DNA from: Cellulophaga baltica
GTDB lineage: Bacteria; Bacteroidota; Bacteroidia; Flavobacteriales; Flavobacteriaceae
DNA length: 64,000 nt
Assembly (NCBI RefSeq): GCF_900102165.1
Contig: NZ_FNBD01000013.1
Span: 41,789 to 105,788 of the forward strand
Direction: 5' to 3'
Of this stretch, positions 25,702 to 34,321 are shown piece by piece; position 1 is the first letter of the stretch; each line of letters opens with the position of its first letter. The position numbers were made by a program, and so were the translations under genes. A model generated the notes under the pieces. That model saw nothing but the letters and a program-made list of their open reading frames with translations, was not told the origin of the DNA and did no database searches.

Positions 25702-27198
25702 CTATTCTAACGGAGTTGATAACAAGCTGTAAAAAGTACGAATACCGTAACCTATCTGACTTATTTTTAAATTTTCATTAGGGCTATGCTGATTGTTGTC
25801 TGGGTTGACCATAGGAACAATAAATGCAGGAATTTTTAATTCATTAATAAAAGGGGCTATAGGTACGGTACCACCCATAATACGTATTTGAACCACGTCT
25901 TCTTGAAATTGTTTTTGTAATGTATTTAGAATGAAGTTACCATAGGTATTGTTGAGGTCTGTTCTAAATGCATCGGTAACACCACTTTCTGTAATTTTAA
26001 TAACACGGTCATGTTTAAGGCGTTCTTCTGTTGTAGGTTCCTTCGTGGTTACAAAATACCCTTGTGCTTCAATATGTTTTTTTACGAGAGATTTTAATCG
26101 AGTTCCGTCAGACTCAGGAACAAGACGCAAATCTAATTCTGCCGTAGCACTCTCAGGTACAATTGTTCTGGCTTCTTCACCCACCCATCCAGAAGACAAG
26201 CCTCTAATGTTTAAGGATGGATATTGTAATGCCTCTTGATAAAAAGAGCCTACTTTTTCAGGAGCTTTTATTTGTAAATTTTTATTGATGTTTGCAGCAT
26301 CATCAGGAACATTTTTTAGAATAGCCATGGTTTCTTCATTAATGGTAATGCCATCATAATACCCATCTATAGTAACCTTCCCATCTTTGTCTTTCATACT
26401 TGCTAATAATTCTGAAAGCTGAAAACCTGGGTTAGGAGCGTAGTTGCCATAATGCCCGCTATGTTGAGGTTTTATAGGACCGTATGTAGTAAGGCTCATT
26501 GTTGTTATTCCTCTACAACCATAAACAATAGTAGGTTTTCCAGAACTGTGAACGGGACCATCATTAATAACCAAAAAGTCGGCCTCTAATAATTCTCTAT
26601 ATTCTTTGACGGCATTAGGAAGTGGCTTACTGCCGTTTTCTTCTTCGCTATCTAAAATAATTTTGACATTAAAAGGAAGGGTTGCATTGTTCTTTTTTAA
26701 CAAATCAAAAGCGTTTAGTAACAGAACAATCGGACCTTTGTCATCTGAAGTAGATCTACCAAATAAACGCCATTCCTCATTTAAATCAGTATTTAAATCT
26801 TCAAATAATTCATTTTTAAACGTATCGCCCTCTGGAGATTTTAAGACCACTTGATACGGATTTTTTTGATCCCATTTAGAGGCATCTACAGGCTGCCCGT
26901 CAAAATGCATGTAGAAAAGAATTGTTGGCTTGCCATCTATGATGGGAAGCGTCGCAAAAAATAAAGATTCTCCTGAAGTGGGTAGTACAGATGTATTGAA
27001 CCCTCTTTCGGTAAATTTTTTCGTTAGCCAAGTTAAGTTTCTATTGATGTCTGCGTGATCACTAGCATTATTAGGGATGGAAACAAAATCTCTGATTTCA
27101 TCAATGCTATGTCTAATTTGTGATTCTAATTGGGCTTTTTCTTGCGCGTTGATTGCTACACTTGCCATAGCTAAAAGGCAAATTATAATCTTCTTCAT
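25702..27198 (-). CDS. exported M20-family metallopeptidase
   Basis: A 498-residue dizinc peptidase (M20/ArgE/DapE family) with the signal peptide MKKIIICLLAMASVAINA. Metal-site motifs are YMHFDGQP (His and following Asp), STSDDKGPIVL (bridging Asp), SEEENGS (Glu pair with the general base), HSGHYGNYAPNP in the dimerisation lid, and NQHSPNENL (final His). It resembles carboxypeptidase or dipeptidase members that act on short peptides in the periplasm. Same strand as the trp operon, 65 bp after its last gene, with no obvious terminator between, so read-through is possible. Confidence 0.87.
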   Translation of the reverse strand: MKKIIICLLAMASVAINAQEKAQLESQIRHSIDEIRDFVSIPNNASDHADINRNLTWLTKKFTERGFNTSVLPTSGESLFFATLPIIDGKPTILFYMHFDGQPVDASKWDQKNPYQVVLKSPEGDTFKNELFEDLNTDLNEEWRLFGRSTSDDKGPIVLLLNAFDLLKKNNATLPFNVKIILDSEEENGSKPLPNAVKEYRELLEADFLVINDGPVHSSGKPTIVYGCRGITTMSLTTYGPIKPQHSGHYGNYAPNPGFQLSELLASMKDKDGKVTIDGYYDGITINEETMAILKNVPDDAANINKNLQIKAPEKVGSFYQEALQYPSLNIRGLSSGWVGEEARTIVPESATAELDLRLVPESDGTRLKSLVKKHIEAQGYFVTTKEPTTEERLKHDRVIKITESGVTDAFRTDLNNTYGNFILNTLQKQFQEDVVQIRIMGGTVPIAPFINELKIPAFIVPMVNPDNNQHSPNENLKISQIGYGIRTFYSLLSTPLE

Positions 27199-27263
27199 TC
27201 TCTAATTTTGATTTCTATTGAAAAGTAAGATTAAATGTATCGATTTTATATCAGAAAACAGCT

Positions 27264-27494
27264 TTATTTAACGTCCTGTTTCTTCCATAGCTTCACCACC
27301 ATTAATCGTAGTAAAAGTAAAAAAGGAAAACCGTGTAAGAGTACATCAAACCAGTCCTGAAAATTCATTCCTGTAGCTCCGCCAGCAATCCATTTTAATT
27401 TACCCCATAGATGTGGTTCAGGGAAAAACGGAGCTAAACCTAATGTAAAACATGCTAATAAAATTAGCTTCCAGCTGTTTAAAAATTCTTTCAT
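27264..27494 (-). CDS. small membrane protein, last gene of the trp operon
   Basis: A 76-residue protein with two hydrophobic segments: about 9-25 (LILLACFTLGLAPFF) and 47-66 (WFDVLLHGFPFLLLLRLMVV), with GKLKWIAGGATGMNFQ between them. It begins 8 bp after the trpA stop, so it is almost certainly transcribed with the trp genes. It contains four Trp residues. Function is unknown. It may be a passenger. Confidence 0.65.
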   Translation of the reverse strand: MKEFLNSWKLILLACFTLGLAPFFPEPHLWGKLKWIAGGATGMNFQDWFDVLLHGFPFLLLLRLMVVKLWKKQDVK

Positions 27495-27502
27495 GCTATT
27501 AG

Positions 27503-28264
27503 CTATCTAATTTCCTTCACAAACTCAGGAATAGTAGCTACGCCATGTTCTGTAAGATGCTTTATAAAGGCAGAGCCAATAATAGCACCTTTAGCGTGTG
27601 TTGTAGCTTGCTTAAAAGTACTTGAGTTATTAATCCCGAAACCTACTATCTGAGGATTTTTAAGGTTCATAGCAGCAATACGATTAAAATAGGTAGTTTG
27701 TTCTTCACCAAAGCCAGACTTTGATCCTGTAACACTTGCGGTACTCACCATATAAATAAAGGCATCAGAAGCGGCATCAATTTGTAGAATGCGGGCATCA
27801 CTTGTTTGCGGCGTAATTAGGAAGATATTTTTTAAATCATATTTCTTGAAAATAGCTTCATACTCGTCTTGATATACATCTAATGGAAGATCGGGCATTA
27901 TTAACCCATCAATTCCTATTTCTGCGCATTTCTTACAAAAGGCTTCTACACCGTACTGCAACATTGGGTTAAAATAGCCCATTAAGATTAAGGGAATGGA
28001 AACCGATTTCCGGATGTCTTTCAATTGCTCAAAAAGAATATTTGTGGTCATCCCATTTTTCAATGCAGCTGTAGAACTGTTTTGAATAGTGGGTCCATCT
28101 GCCAGAGGATCACTAAAAGGTAATCCTATTTCAATCATATCAATACCATTGGCCTCTAAATCTTGAATCACTTTTACGGTATCATTTAAAGAAGGGTATC
28201 CTGCAGTAAAATATATAGACAAGAGTTTTTTATCCTCTTGCATTTTTTGATTTATTCTATTCAT
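27503..28264 (-). CDS. trpA: tryptophan synthase alpha chain
   Basis: Cleaves indole-3-glycerol phosphate to indole and glyceraldehyde 3-phosphate. The protein has 253 residues. The catalytic pair aligns to Glu45 and Asp56 in EIGLPFSDPLAD, the same spacing as Glu49/Asp60 of E. coli. IYMVSTASVTG and VGFGINNS bind the phosphate. It lies 13 bp after trpB; the two subunits form the channelled alpha2beta2 complex. Confidence 0.97.
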   Translation of the reverse strand: MNRINQKMQEDKKLLSIYFTAGYPSLNDTVKVIQDLEANGIDMIEIGLPFSDPLADGPTIQNSSTAALKNGMTTNILFEQLKDIRKSVSIPLILMGYFNPMLQYGVEAFCKKCAEIGIDGLIMPDLPLDVYQDEYEAIFKKYDLKNIFLITPQTSDARILQIDAASDAFIYMVSTASVTGSKSGFGEEQTTYFNRIAAMNLKNPQIVGFGINNSSTFKQATTHAKGAIIGSAFIKHLTEHGVATIPEFVKEIR

Positions 28265-28277
28265 TGATACTATTTTT

Positions 28278-29459
28278 TTACAAATTGAAATATTTTATAT
28301 AATTATCTAAATCTTTATCTCCACGACCAGATAAACTAATTACCACCACATCGTCTGGTTTAAAAGTTTTGTGTTTAAAGATGGCTAAAGCATGACTGGT
28401 TTCTATAGCAGGAATAATACCTTCTAATTGCGTTAATTCTAAGCCAGAATTCATAGCTTCATCATCTGTAGCAGAATAAAATTCTCCGCGACCAGAGGTA
28501 TACAGGTGAGCATGTAAGGGGCCAACTCCTGGATAATCTAATCCTGCGGAGATAGAATACGGTTCTGTAATTTGTCCGTCATTAGTTTGCATTAATAAGG
28601 TTTTGCAACCATGGATGACACCTTCTTTTCCTAAAGCTGAAGTTGCAGCGCTCTCGCCAGAATTCACACCTTTACCAGCAGCTTCTACTGCAATAATACC
28701 AACTTCTGGTTCATGTAAAAAATGATAATATGTACCTGCAGCATTACTGCCGCCACCTATACAAGCTACAACATAATCAGGATTTTCACGACCTTCTTTT
28801 TCTTTTAACTGCCATTTTATTTCTTCAGAAATAATAGATTGAAAGCGCGTGACCATATCAGGGTATGGGTGCGGACCTATAGCAGAACCAATAATATAAT
28901 GGGTGTCTACTGGATTATTGATCCAATCACGAATTGCTTCGTTGGTAGCATCCTTTAGAGTTCTACTGCCAGATAAAGCGGGCCTAACTTCGGCACCTAA
29001 CATTTTCATACGTGCTACGTTGGGTGCTTGGCGTGCAATATCTATTTCCCCCATATATACCACGCATTTCATGCCCATTAATGCACAAACGGTAGCGGTT
29101 GCTACTCCGTGTTGCCCGGCGCCAGTTTCAGCAATAATCCTAGTTTTTTTAAGACGCTTAGCCATTAATATTTGGCCTATTGTATTATTTACTTTGTGAG
29201 CTCCAGTATGGTTCAGGTCTTCACGCTTTAAATATACTTTCGTATTGTATTTTTCAGAAAGGCGTTTAGCGAAATATAACGGCGATGGTCTGCCGACATA
29301 ATCTTTTAATAGCTGATCAAATTCTTTTTTAAAGTCTGGTTCAACCATTACTTTCAAATAGTTCTGGCGTAACTCTTCCACGTTAGGGTATAGCATCTCT
29401 GGGATGTATGCTCCGCCAAATTCTCCGTAGTATCCTTTTTCAGTTGCGTTATAATTCAT
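28278..29459 (-). CDS. trpB: tryptophan synthase beta chain
   Basis: PLP enzyme that joins indole and serine to form tryptophan. The protein has 393 residues. The PLP lysine is Lys89 in NHTGAHKVNN; GGGSNA holds the cofactor phosphate; AETGAGQHGVA is the substrate loop with the Glu that activates indole. It is preceded by a 76-bp gap from trpF, the second-widest in the operon, in which I see no clear promoter. Confidence 0.97.
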   Translation of the reverse strand: MNYNATEKGYYGEFGGAYIPEMLYPNVEELRQNYLKVMVEPDFKKEFDQLLKDYVGRPSPLYFAKRLSEKYNTKVYLKREDLNHTGAHKVNNTIGQILMAKRLKKTRIIAETGAGQHGVATATVCALMGMKCVVYMGEIDIARQAPNVARMKMLGAEVRPALSGSRTLKDATNEAIRDWINNPVDTHYIIGSAIGPHPYPDMVTRFQSIISEEIKWQLKEKEGRENPDYVVACIGGGSNAAGTYYHFLHEPEVGIIAVEAAGKGVNSGESAATSALGKEGVIHGCKTLLMQTNDGQITEPYSISAGLDYPGVGPLHAHLYTSGRGEFYSATDDEAMNSGLELTQLEGIIPAIETSHALAIFKHKTFKPDDVVVISLSGRGDKDLDNYIKYFNL

Positions 29460-29535
29460 ATGAATTAGTATTTAGTAAGAAATAAAAAGTATTCTCTTTT
29501 TTGTCGATAAAGAAGGCTTAAGATTTCTTTGTATT

Positions 29536-30219
29536 TTAGTTCTTTTTCAAATTTTTTATCAATTGTTCTAAGCGGTCTATGTCCTTAAGGCCAGGTGATG
29601 TCTCAAATTTGCTATTAACATCTATAGCATGGCAATATTTTGAAGCGGGTATCTTTAAAAAGGCTTCTAGTTTACTTATTTCTTCAAGACCAATACCGCC
29701 ACTTAGAAAATAGGGTTTTTTAGAAGGGTAGTTATTCAATACATTCCAATTAAAAGTATAGCCATTTCCTCCTGGAAGTTTTCCTTTGGTGTCAAATAAA
29801 AAGAAATCTGCGACCTCTTCATAGGCTTCTAAAGCTTCAAAATTAAATTCGTCTTTGATAGAGAAAACTTTAATGATTTGAATGGTGCTAATTTTTGCTT
29901 TTAATGCTTCGCAAAATTCAGGAGATTCATGACCATGAAGCTGCACAGCCAGTAACTTATAATCTTCAACTTTACGAGAAATTTCTTCGATAGTAGCATC
30001 AACAAATACCCCCACTTTTTTAATGTGATGTGGAATTGCTTCCAGTGGGCCTTCAAAATTTCTTTTAGAAGGTTCCCAAAAGATAAATCCTAAATAATCA
30101 GGTTGCAACGCAGCAACATTAGCGGTATTAAATTTCATCCCGCAAATTTTTAACTTTAGATGATGATGCTCTAAAGTGGTCGGTGTGTTGTCTGATATGG
30201 TGTATTTATCTGCCGTCAT
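29536..30219 (-). CDS. trpF: phosphoribosylanthranilate isomerase
   Basis: Amadori rearrangement of PRA to CdRP. The protein has 227 residues. The catalytic Cys is in LKICGM and the general acid Asp in VGVFVDA. LFDTKGKLPGGNGYTFNW and FLSGGIGLE form the phosphate site. The N-terminus carries about 20 extra residues (MTADKYTISDNTPTT) before the core starts; no later Met fits better. Separate from trpC, unlike the E. coli fusion. Seven bp after trpC. Confidence 0.94.
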   Translation of the reverse strand: MTADKYTISDNTPTTLEHHHLKLKICGMKFNTANVAALQPDYLGFIFWEPSKRNFEGPLEAIPHHIKKVGVFVDATIEEISRKVEDYKLLAVQLHGHESPEFCEALKAKISTIQIIKVFSIKDEFNFEALEAYEEVADFFLFDTKGKLPGGNGYTFNWNVLNNYPSKKPYFLSGGIGLEEISKLEAFLKIPASKYCHAIDVNSKFETSPGLKDIDRLEQLIKNLKKN

Positions 30220-30226
30220 TTTTATA

Positions 30227-31015
30227 TTATTTCGCTTCTAATTGTTCAATAAATTTTTTGGCATGAGCTCCAGGAGCATCCGTTTTCATAAAATTTTCAC
30301 CAATTAAAAAACCTTGGTATCCATAGTTTTTCAAATCTTGAATAGCAGCAATAGAACTAATTCCGCTTTCAGAAACTTTTACAAAATCATCAGGAATTAA
30401 GGTAGAAAGTGCTTTACTGGTTTCAAGGCTTACGTCAAACGTCTTTAAATTTCTATTGTTTACGCCTAACATATCTAAGCTTGGCATGATAGATTTCTGT
30501 AACTCTTTTTCATTATGAACCTCTAATAGCACATTTAGTTTTAGGCTTTTTGCAAACTCAGAAAGATTTTTAATTTCTTCTTTAGATAATATAGCAGCAA
30601 TCAATAAAATTACATCTGCCCCGTATGCTTTTGCTTCTAAAAGTTGGTATTCATCAATGATAAATTCTTTACGCAATAATGGAAACTTAGTAGCTGCTCT
30701 TGCAATGAGAAGATCATCTAGCGAACCACCAAAATATTTGGCATCGGTTAAAACAGACATGCCACACACTCCTGCGTCTTCATAGCCTGTAGCAACATCT
30801 TGCACATTTAAACTTTGATTAATTTCTGATTTAGAAGGCGATCTTCTTTTGTGTTCTGCAATGATGCCAGAGGCACTATTGCGTAAGGCAATTGCTAGAG
30901 AATTTTCAGGTCTGTCAAATAAAACCGATTGCTCTAATTGCTTTATTGGAATTAAAGACTTTCTAAGGATTACCTCTTTGCGTTTGTCTATTACTATTTT
31001 ATCTAATATGTTCAT
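30227..31015 (-). CDS. trpC: indole-3-glycerol phosphate synthase
   Basis: Closes the indole ring. The protein has 262 residues. Motifs are AEHKRRSPSKSEI (catalytic Lys and phosphate site), LTDAKYFGGSLDDL, LRKEFIIDEYQL (Lys general acid), LLEVHNEKEL and VSESGI. Eight bp after trpD. Confidence 0.96.
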   Translation of the reverse strand: MNILDKIVIDKRKEVILRKSLIPIKQLEQSVLFDRPENSLAIALRNSASGIIAEHKRRSPSKSEINQSLNVQDVATGYEDAGVCGMSVLTDAKYFGGSLDDLLIARAATKFPLLRKEFIIDEYQLLEAKAYGADVILLIAAILSKEEIKNLSEFAKSLKLNVLLEVHNEKELQKSIMPSLDMLGVNNRNLKTFDVSLETSKALSTLIPDDFVKVSESGISSIAAIQDLKNYGYQGFLIGENFMKTDAPGAHAKKFIEQLEAK

Positions 31016-31023
31016 CTTATTCT

Positions 31024-32019
31024 TTATAAGGCGCTCAATGCTTGTAGTTTTTTTAAAGCGGCTAATCCTTTTCCGCTTACTAATGATTCTTTTGCTCTTT
31101 CAAAACCTTGCATAGGCGTTAAACGGTCAACCGTAGCAATGGCCATTCCGGCATTAGCACACACCACATTAATTTGAGCTTCTGTGCCTTTTCCTTGCAA
31201 AATATTTAAAAATATTTGAGCAGATGCTTCAATACTTTCTCCCCCTGCAATTTCTTGCATGGTAACAGCACGCACGCCAAAATCTGAAGGCTTAAGCATG
31301 CTTTCTGTAGTGTTGGATATAGTTTTTGTATTTCCGGTTAGTGAAATTTCATCATACCCATCTAAGGCATGAAGTACAGTGAAATTTTTATCGGTATTCT
31401 GATAAAGGTATCCATACATTCTAGCGAGTTCTAGATTAAAAACACCTACCATTTGGTTCTTTGGGAAGGCAGGGTTTACCATAGGTCCTAACATATTGAA
31501 AAATGTTTTAACCGCTAGTTCTTTTCGGATGGGAGCTACGTTTTTCATGGCTGGGTGAAATAGGGGAGCGTGTAAAACGCAAATTCCGGCCTCATCAATA
31601 CTTTTTTCTAAAAAACCAGCATCACTACTAAATTTGATGCCTAGAAATTCCATGACATTACTGCTTCCGCATTTTGAAGACACACCATAATTACCATGTT
31701 TGGTCACTTTTATACCAGCACCTGCAGTAACGAAAGAAGCTAGTGTAGAGATGTTAAAAGTATCTTTACCATCACCACCAGTACCGCATAAGTCTACTGG
31801 ATTATAGGCAGATAAATCTACCGCTAAACAAAGCTCTAGCAAGGCATCACGAAAGCCTTCTAGTTCTTCTATAGTGACACTTCGCATCATATATACCGTT
31901 AAAAAAGCAGCAATCTGGCTGGTGTTGTAATCTCCTTTTGCAATGTTAACCAATACCTGCTTTGCATCTGCTTTAGACAGTACATCGTGGTTAATTAGTC
32001 TGTTTAATATATCTTTCAT
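31024..32019 (-). CDS. trpD: anthranilate phosphoribosyltransferase
   Basis: Transfers ribose phosphate from PRPP to anthranilate. The protein has 331 residues. The PRPP loop CGTGGDGKDTFNIST and the KHGNYGVSSKCGSSNVME region are intact. It is not fused to trpG. A 93-bp gap separates it from trpG, holding an imperfect hairpin with arms at 32032-32039 and 32046-32052. Confidence 0.96.
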   Translation of the reverse strand: MKDILNRLINHDVLSKADAKQVLVNIAKGDYNTSQIAAFLTVYMMRSVTIEELEGFRDALLELCLAVDLSAYNPVDLCGTGGDGKDTFNISTLASFVTAGAGIKVTKHGNYGVSSKCGSSNVMEFLGIKFSSDAGFLEKSIDEAGICVLHAPLFHPAMKNVAPIRKELAVKTFFNMLGPMVNPAFPKNQMVGVFNLELARMYGYLYQNTDKNFTVLHALDGYDEISLTGNTKTISNTTESMLKPSDFGVRAVTMQEIAGGESIEASAQIFLNILQGKGTEAQINVVCANAGMAIATVDRLTPMQGFERAKESLVSGKGLAALKKLQALSAL

Positions 32020-32112
32020 AATCGCCTCTTTACCGCTCCAAACTAGGACGGTTTTTAGTGTGTTATTACTTTATTTTTTGGTCCTCCTAAAATTATGTGT
32101 TTCTTTTCTAGC

Positions 32113-32679
32113 TTAAGATAATAACCAGTTCTGTAATATCTTTTTCCCGTCAGGAGTTAATACAGACTCTGGATGAAATTGTACTGCGGATACATCATAT
32201 GTAGAATGGCGCAATGACATAATTTGTCCGTTTACATCAATAGATGTAGCAATCAAAGAGTTGGGTAAATCTTTAGGGTTTACGACCCAAGAATGGTAGC
32301 GACCCACTTTTATTTCTGTCGGTAAATCTTTAAAAAGAGCATCTTCTTGTGTGATAGAAATAGGCGTAGCAATACCGTGGTATACCTGCTCAAGGTTAAT
32401 TAATGATCCACCGAAGACTTCGGCTATCGCTTGTTGTCCTAAGCACACGCCAAAAATTTTCTTTGTAGGAGCGTAGGTTCTAATAATCTCTTTTAATAAA
32501 CCTGCCTCTTCAGGGATTCCTGGTCCTGGAGAAAGAACAATGTATTCAAAAGCATCAACCTCTTCTAAAGAAAGTTGATCGTTTCTTTTTACAATCACTT
32601 CGCAATCTAGGTCTTCTAAGTAATGAACTAGATTATAGGTGAAGCTATCGTAATTGTCTATAACTAAAATTTTCTTCAT
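32113..32679 (-). CDS. trpG: anthranilate synthase component II (glutamine amidotransferase)
   Basis: Supplies ammonia from glutamine to TrpE. The protein has 188 residues. The triad is Cys79 in FGVCLGQQ with His169 and Glu171 in FHPES; LSPGPGIPEEAG is the oxyanion-loop motif. It starts 2 bp after trpE, as expected for a tight stoichiometric complex. It could also serve para-aminobenzoate synthase, as in some bacteria, but position argues for Trp. Confidence 0.95.
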   Translation of the reverse strand: MKKILVIDNYDSFTYNLVHYLEDLDCEVIVKRNDQLSLEEVDAFEYIVLSPGPGIPEEAGLLKEIIRTYAPTKKIFGVCLGQQAIAEVFGGSLINLEQVYHGIATPISITQEDALFKDLPTEIKVGRYHSWVVNPKDLPNSLIATSIDVNGQIMSLRHSTYDVSAVQFHPESVLTPDGKKILQNWLLS

Positions 32680-32681
32680 GA

Positions 32682-34079
32682 TTATATGGTCTCAGCAATT
32701 TCAAGTGCTTTTGTTAAAGCACCAAGTTTATTATAGGTCTCTTGTAATTCGTCTTCAGGGTTAGAGGCAGCAACAATACCTGCTCCAGCTTGGTAATGTA
32801 AGTGATGGTTTTTACTAAGGAAGGTCCTAATCATAATGGCATGATTAAAATTTCCGTTAAAATCCATAAAACCTATTGCACCACCATAATAACCTCTGCT
32901 TGTTTTTTCGTATTTTTCTATCAATTGCATGGCCATATGTTTTGGCGCACCACTCAGGGTACCTGCGGGGAAAGTATCTGCAACTACTTTCATTGTAGGG
33001 ATGTCTTTTTTCTTTTGTCCCACGACTTTAGATACTAGATGAATAACATGCGAAAAGAATTGTACTTCGCGGTAGTTGGTTACTCTCACCATATTTCCAT
33101 TACGACTCAAATCATTACGTGCTAAATCTACAAGCATTACATGCTCGCTATTTTCTTTGTCATCCTCCGTCAATTCTTTTGCGATAATCGCATCTTTTTC
33201 ATCATCTCCGGTACGTTTAAATGTACCTGCAATAGGATGAATTTCTGCAGCACCATCTTTAACGACTAATTGTGCTTCGGGAGAACTTCCGAATATTTTA
33301 AAATCGCCATAATCAAAATAGAATAAGTACGGTGATGGATTGATAGAGCGCAGTGCTCTATATACATTAAATTCATCGCCTTTAAACCCTTGGGAAAAAC
33401 GACGTGATAATACCAATTGAAAAACATCTCCTCTTTGGCAGTGCTTTTTAGCTAGTTTTACATGTTCTTTAAAATCATCGTCTTCTAAATTTGAAGCAAC
33501 TGCACCATCTAAGGTAAAGTTATAAGAAGCAAAATTCTTTACATTTAATATCTGCTCTATTTCAGATACGTTATTTTCAGACTCATAACAGTTAGAAAAA
33601 ATATACGCTTCATTTTTAAAATGATTTATAGCGATGATATTTTTGTATACCGCATAGTAGATATCTGGGATAGCAACAGAGTTTTCTTTTTTAGAAACCT
33701 TTACATCCTCAAAGTACCGAACCGCATCATATGCCATATAACCAAAGAGGCCGTTGTCAATAAATTTAAAATCGTTCTCATCGGCAATAAATCGCTTGCT
33801 GTAATTTTCAATGATACTTACTACATCCGTAGAAGCATCAATAGCTATTTCTTCAACCTTACCATCTGGGAACTGCTGGGTAATAATTTCGTTTTCAACT
33901 TTAATAGACGCAATAGGATTGCAGCAGATATAAGAGAAACTGTTGTCATTAGCATGGTAATCACTTCCTTCTAGTAGTATACTGTTAGGAAAGCGATCGC
34001 GAATTTTTAGGTATACGCTTACTGGTGTAATGGTATCAGCAAGTATTTTTTTGTAATGGGTATGTAGTTTGTACGTCAT
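32682..34079 (-). CDS. trpE: anthranilate synthase component I
   Basis: Chorismate to anthranilate, the committed step. The protein has 465 residues. Catalytic-domain motifs are FQLVLSRRFSQGF, YLFYFDYGDFKIFGSSPE, HPIAGTFKRTG, ELTEDDKENSEHVMLVDLARND and FPAGTLSGAPK. In the N-terminal regulatory domain the tryptophan-binding LLES motif reads LLEG (35-38), with Gly38 at the position of the Ser important for feedback inhibition in enteric TrpE. First structural gene of the operon, 73 nt after the leader peptide. Confidence 0.96.
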   Translation of the reverse strand: MTYKLHTHYKKILADTITPVSVYLKIRDRFPNSILLEGSDYHANDNSFSYICCNPIASIKVENEIITQQFPDGKVEEIAIDASTDVVSIIENYSKRFIADENDFKFIDNGLFGYMAYDAVRYFEDVKVSKKENSVAIPDIYYAVYKNIIAINHFKNEAYIFSNCYESENNVSEIEQILNVKNFASYNFTLDGAVASNLEDDDFKEHVKLAKKHCQRGDVFQLVLSRRFSQGFKGDEFNVYRALRSINPSPYLFYFDYGDFKIFGSSPEAQLVVKDGAAEIHPIAGTFKRTGDDEKDAIIAKELTEDDKENSEHVMLVDLARNDLSRNGNMVRVTNYREVQFFSHVIHLVSKVVGQKKKDIPTMKVVADTFPAGTLSGAPKHMAMQLIEKYEKTSRGYYGGAIGFMDFNGNFNHAIMIRTFLSKNHHLHYQAGAGIVAASNPEDELQETYNKLGALTKALEIAETI

Positions 34080-34098
34080 CTTAATGCTATAAAATAAG

Positions 34099-34125
34099 TA
34101 AGGCTTGTCGTGATGACAAGCCTTA
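34099..34125 (-). terminator. trp attenuator hairpin
   Basis: Arms TAAGGCTTGTC and GACAAGCCTTA (11 bp, 34099-34109 and 34115-34125) with a 5-nt loop lie between the leader peptide stop and the trpE start. The minus-strand tail is CTTATTTTAT, a moderately U-rich run. I could not identify the alternative antiterminator pairing by eye; the Trp codons (TGGTG) can pair with CACCA just after the leader stop. Confidence 0.7.
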
Positions 34126-34152
34126 TATAAATTGAATACAATGGTGCTATGC

Positions 34153-34209
34153 TCACGCGTTTTTTCGTAAGTTATTCCACCACCAAGTATTTACAGTTAA
34201 ATTTTTCAT
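34153..34209 (-). CDS. trpL: trp operon leader peptide (18 residues, WWW)
   Basis: The frame reads MKNLTVNTWWWNNLRKNA and stop: three consecutive Trp codons in an 18-codon ORF directly upstream of trpE and a hairpin. This is the hallmark of ribosome-mediated attenuation. When charged tRNA-Trp is scarce, the ribosome stalls on the Trp codons and the terminator does not form. The exact promoter match ends only 6 nt before the ATG, so the mRNA has almost no 5' leader. Confidence 0.85.
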   Translation of the reverse strand: MKNLTVNTWWWNNLRKNA

Positions 34210-34215
34210 TGACTC

Positions 34216-34245
34216 CAAAGATAGAAATCATTTTTAAGATTTCAA
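34216..34245 (-). promoter_or_regulatory. trp operon promoter
   Basis: On the minus strand TTG is followed by 19 nt and TATCTTTG (34223-34216), a full match to the Bacteroidetes consensus. The box ends 6 nt before the leader-peptide ATG at 34209. Confidence 0.75.
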
Positions 34246-34259
34246 ACAGCATTGTGTAA

Positions 34260-34303
34260 AAAAATAAACCCCATTATACGAATTAACAGTACAATGGGGT
34301 TTT
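34260..34303 (-). terminator. terminator of the marR-nitroreductase-yceI operon
   Basis: Ten-bp arms (34266-34275 and 34293-34302), with further inner pairing, separate the YceI gene from the trp promoter. The minus-strand tail is TTTATTTTTTT. Confidence 0.75.
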
Positions 34304-34321
34304 GTTATTTTTTTTAGTGAA

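Noticed and set aside
33621..33974. 117-codon open frame antisense to trpE
   Set aside because: Shadow of the trpE N-terminal domain; composition is antisense-like.
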